A stretch of 7,528 nucleotides of DNA from an uncultured Candidatus Peregrinibacteria bacterium (GTDB lineage Bacteria > Patescibacteriota > Gracilibacteria > CAIRYL01), in the NCBI GenBank assembly GCA_903882825.1, contig CAIRYL010000148.1, forward strand, positions 1 to 7,528, read 5' to 3'. This document shows positions 5,774-7,528 of the stretch, piece by piece. Both the position numbers and the translations under genes were made by a program. Numbering within the stretch: position 1 is the stretch's first letter; each line of letters begins with the position of its first letter. Under the pieces are notes generated by a model. It made no database searches, was not told the origin of the DNA, and saw nothing but the letters and a program-made list of their open reading frames with translations.

Positions 5774-6619
5774 ATGAAAATACAAAAATATTATTTTTGG
5801 CTTCATAAAAAGTTTTTTAAATATACTTTTAGAATTATTTTTACAATTTTTTTAGTAAGTGCTTTTGGAATTTCATACGCAACCAATGAAGAAGACGGTG
5901 GAAGAATTTATGAGCACTGGATGAATGCTATTTTTTCCGCTCTCCCAAATGATTTTTCAACCGCAACTACAACCGGAACTGCAAAAAAAGCAAATACACT
6001 CGTAGATACAAATGGTACATTTTCAGCAGTGGTAGGATATCAAAAATTTGGATTAGGAGATAAGGTTACGGCTCAAAATTTTATAACTTCCACCGCTCAT
6101 GAAACCGTTCAAATATCTGGTGTTCATCCAAAAATGCGTATTTCAGGGACAACAGGAAACCCAGAACTGCAACTAGAAAACGAGTTAGGACACGATTCTG
6201 TTTATTTTGATACAGGAACAAATGAATTCCGAGTTTGGACACAAAATAGCGGAGGAGGACAAAATGGAATAATTCTCACTCCAGAAAAAATAAGGTTCCC
6301 AAAAGGTGCAACATTAGAAGGAAAATCTCTGGCACTTTCGTTTGATTGTGTGAATGATGGATACGGGAATCAAACTTTTTTAAAAGGATTTGATGATTCT
6401 GGGAATGCTATTTGCGAAAAAGCGAGCATTTATGATTGGACAAGAGAAGAGTTTGGAGCATGTACAAAAGTAGGACTTACATGCATTAAGGAACGAACCG
6501 TCCTCTGTAAGGACCAAGACGAAAAAACTGTTCCAGATATTCTTTGTGCATCTCAAAATAAATATTTTCCAAACCCACCAGCTTCAAAACGTACGTGCCC
6601 TGCCTATATGTGCCCATAA
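5774..6619 (+). CDS. Secreted protein with C-terminal TSP1-like six-cysteine module
   Basis: This is a 281-residue exported protein of unknown role. The N-terminus is lysine-rich, then a hydrophobic core (about 19-35) ends in ISYA-T, a signal peptidase I-like site after Ala36. Residues 37-115 are Thr/Ser/Ala-rich. Residues about 117-178 (ISGTTGNPELQLEN, VYFDTGTNEFRVW, IILTPEKIRF) look like the short beta-strand segments of phage-tail-fibre or surface proteins. All eight cysteines lie between 192 and 280; the last six (230, 237, 245, 258, 275, 280) follow W222 in the order W..FG.C...C..R.V.C...V.D..C...C...C, which resembles a thrombospondin type 1 repeat. The first Cys spacing (six residues rather than three) and the missing CGxG turn make this a divergent match. 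C192 and C214 could form a further disulfide. It is probably a cell-surface or extracellular adhesion-type protein. The start is ATG 5774; no Shine-Dalgarno is seen, but the promoter upstream fits. Confidence 0.8.
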   Translation: MKIQKYYFWLHKKFFKYTFRIIFTIFLVSAFGISYATNEEDGGRIYEHWMNAIFSALPNDFSTATTTGTAKKANTLVDTNGTFSAVVGYQKFGLGDKVTAQNFITSTAHETVQISGVHPKMRISGTTGNPELQLENELGHDSVYFDTGTNEFRVWTQNSGGGQNGIILTPEKIRFPKGATLEGKSLALSFDCVNDGYGNQTFLKGFDDSGNAICEKASIYDWTREEFGACTKVGLTCIKERTVLCKDQDEKTVPDILCASQNKYFPNPPASKRTCPAYMCP

Positions 6620-6631
6620 AATAAGCGCAAA

Positions 6632-6663
6632 ATACAAAAAGAACCTTTTCTCTTTTTTTGTAT
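6632..6663 (+). terminator. Possible weak AT-rich terminator after the secreted-protein gene
   Basis: ATACAAAAAGA (6632-6642) pairs with TCTTTTTTTGTAT (6651-6663), leaving two unpaired T residues. The stem is AU-rich, with the T-run inside its 3' arm and no separate T-tract after it. It could reduce read-through into the desulfurase gene but is much weaker than the terminators in the 96-bp repeats. Confidence 0.3.
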
Positions 6664-6675
6664 CTCGTATACCAT

Positions 6676-6683
6676 AAAGGAGG
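6676..6683 (+). promoter_or_regulatory. Strong Shine-Dalgarno site of the cysteine desulfurase gene
   Basis: AAAGGAGG lies 11 nt before ATG 6695 and fixes that start. It is the only clear Shine-Dalgarno sequence at any of the five start codons in this window. Confidence 0.8.
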
Positions 6684-6694
6684 TTTTTTAAAAT

Positions 6695-7528
6695 ATGCCT
6701 CGAATTTATCTCGATCACTCGGCAACAACGCCCCTAGATTTTCAAGTTTTAGAGACAATGATGCCCTATTTTTCAAATATTTTTGGAAATCCTTCATCAG
6801 TATACCAAGAGGGACAAACAGCGCGTGAAGCCATTGACGATGCAAGATTTCTTATTTCCAAAATTTTAGGATGCCCTTTAGAAGAAATAATATTTACGAG
6901 TGGGGCAACTGAATCAAATAATTTAGCAATAAAGGGGGTTTTATCATCTTGGAAAAAAAGAAATCCAGGAAAAATTCCACAAGTAATTACGAGTAGCATT
7001 GAACATTCATCCGTTAAAAATGTATTTCAATTTCTAGAAGAATCAGGGGAAATACATGTTCATTGGATTCCTGTAGATTCATTCGGCATCCTAAAAAAAG
7101 AAGATTTTCAAAAAGTAATACAGGAAGATATTGCGCTTGTTTCCATTATGGCAGTAAATAATGAAGTCGGGAGTGTTCAGCCAATACCTTCCATTGGGAA
7201 AATGTGCAAAAAATATGGCGTTCCGTTTCATACCGATACCGTACAATGCCCTGGGGTTTTTGATCTTCAAAGAGAATATAGTCATTCAGACCTTCTTTCT
7301 TTTTCCGCACATAAATTTTATGGACCAAAAGGCGTAGGGATATTAAGGGTGAAAAAAGGGACACAAATAATGGCAGAAATTTTAGGCGGAGGGCAGGAGC
7401 GAAGTTATAGATCTGGAACAGAAAATGTTGCAGGAATAGTCGGGATGGCAGAAGCCTTCCAAAAAATAGAAAGTATGCGTGCAGAAGAAACAAAACGCAT
7501 GAAAATTCTTCAAGAGTACGGGATGAAA
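6695..7528 (+). CDS. Cysteine desulfurase, IscS/NifS family (3' truncated by window edge)
   Basis: This PLP enzyme takes sulfur from L-cysteine, giving alanine and an enzyme persulfide for Fe-S clusters or tRNA thiolation. The 278 codons run to the edge with no stop; the family is about 380-400 residues. Visible motifs are IYLDHSATTP (4-13), the cofactor phosphate loop TSGATESNN (68-76), EHSSVKN (103-109) with the ring-stacking H104, NNEVGSVQP (155-163), HTDTVQ (179-184) with D181 and Q184, SFSAHKFYGPKGVG (202-215) with PLP lysine K207, and GGGQERSYRSGTENV (231-245), which binds substrate carboxylate and phosphate. The catalytic cysteine normally lies near residue 325-330, outside the window, so activity cannot be confirmed. 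The start is set by the Shine-Dalgarno site at 6676. It lies 75 bp after the secreted-protein gene. I cannot tell IscS, NifS and MnmA-partner types apart from this part, so no symbol is given. Confidence 0.95.
   Translation, partial: MPRIYLDHSATTPLDFQVLETMMPYFSNIFGNPSSVYQEGQTAREAIDDARFLISKILGCPLEEIIFTSGATESNNLAIKGVLSSWKKRNPGKIPQVITSSIEHSSVKNVFQFLEESGEIHVHWIPVDSFGILKKEDFQKVIQEDIALVSIMAVNNEVGSVQPIPSIGKMCKKYGVPFHTDTVQCPGVFDLQREYSHSDLLSFSAHKFYGPKGVGILRVKKGTQIMAEILGGGQERSYRSGTENVAGIVGMAEAFQKIESMRAEETKRMKILQEYGMK

Overview
The window looks like a piece of an AT-rich bacterial chromosome. Compact genes, poor Shine-Dalgarno signals, orphan housekeeping genes and a secreted protein with a thrombospondin-1-like cysteine module suggest a Patescibacteria/CPR-type genome. 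That placement is an inference from style, not from a marker gene. TGA serves as a stop at 1333-1335 and no long gene has an in-frame TGA, which argues against the UGA=Gly code of Gracilibacteria and Absconditabacteria.

Left part (1-1508): the 3' end of valS (+), then a 96-bp repeat, then an unrecognised 250-residue acidic helical protein (+), then a second copy of the repeat (94 of 96 bases identical, same orientation). Each copy follows closely on the stop codon of a + strand gene. Its first half folds as a strong intrinsic terminator and its second half is another nested palindrome. The unknown gene is thus bracketed by direct repeats.

Middle part (1509-5566, - strand): trpB followed by pheT, 86 bp apart. 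TrpB has its expected catalytic residues, but no trpA is adjacent. PheT is about 110 residues longer than usual because it carries two tandem tRNA-binding OB-fold domains at its N-terminus. pheS is not in its usual place upstream.

Right part (5567-7528): a 207-bp divergent intergenic region holds a perfect 12-bp inverted repeat and an extended -10 promoter for a secreted protein (+). That protein has a signal peptide, a beta-rich middle and a six-cysteine TSP1-like C-terminus. It is followed by a PLP-dependent cysteine desulfurase (+) that starts behind a good Shine-Dalgarno site and runs off the right edge before its catalytic cysteine.

The genes do not form one pathway. valS, pheT and trpB concern aminoacyl-tRNA and tryptophan supply, and the desulfurase supplies sulfur for Fe-S clusters or tRNA thiolation. 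The observations most worth following are the repeat pair around the orphan gene and the duplicated tRNA-binding domain of PheT.
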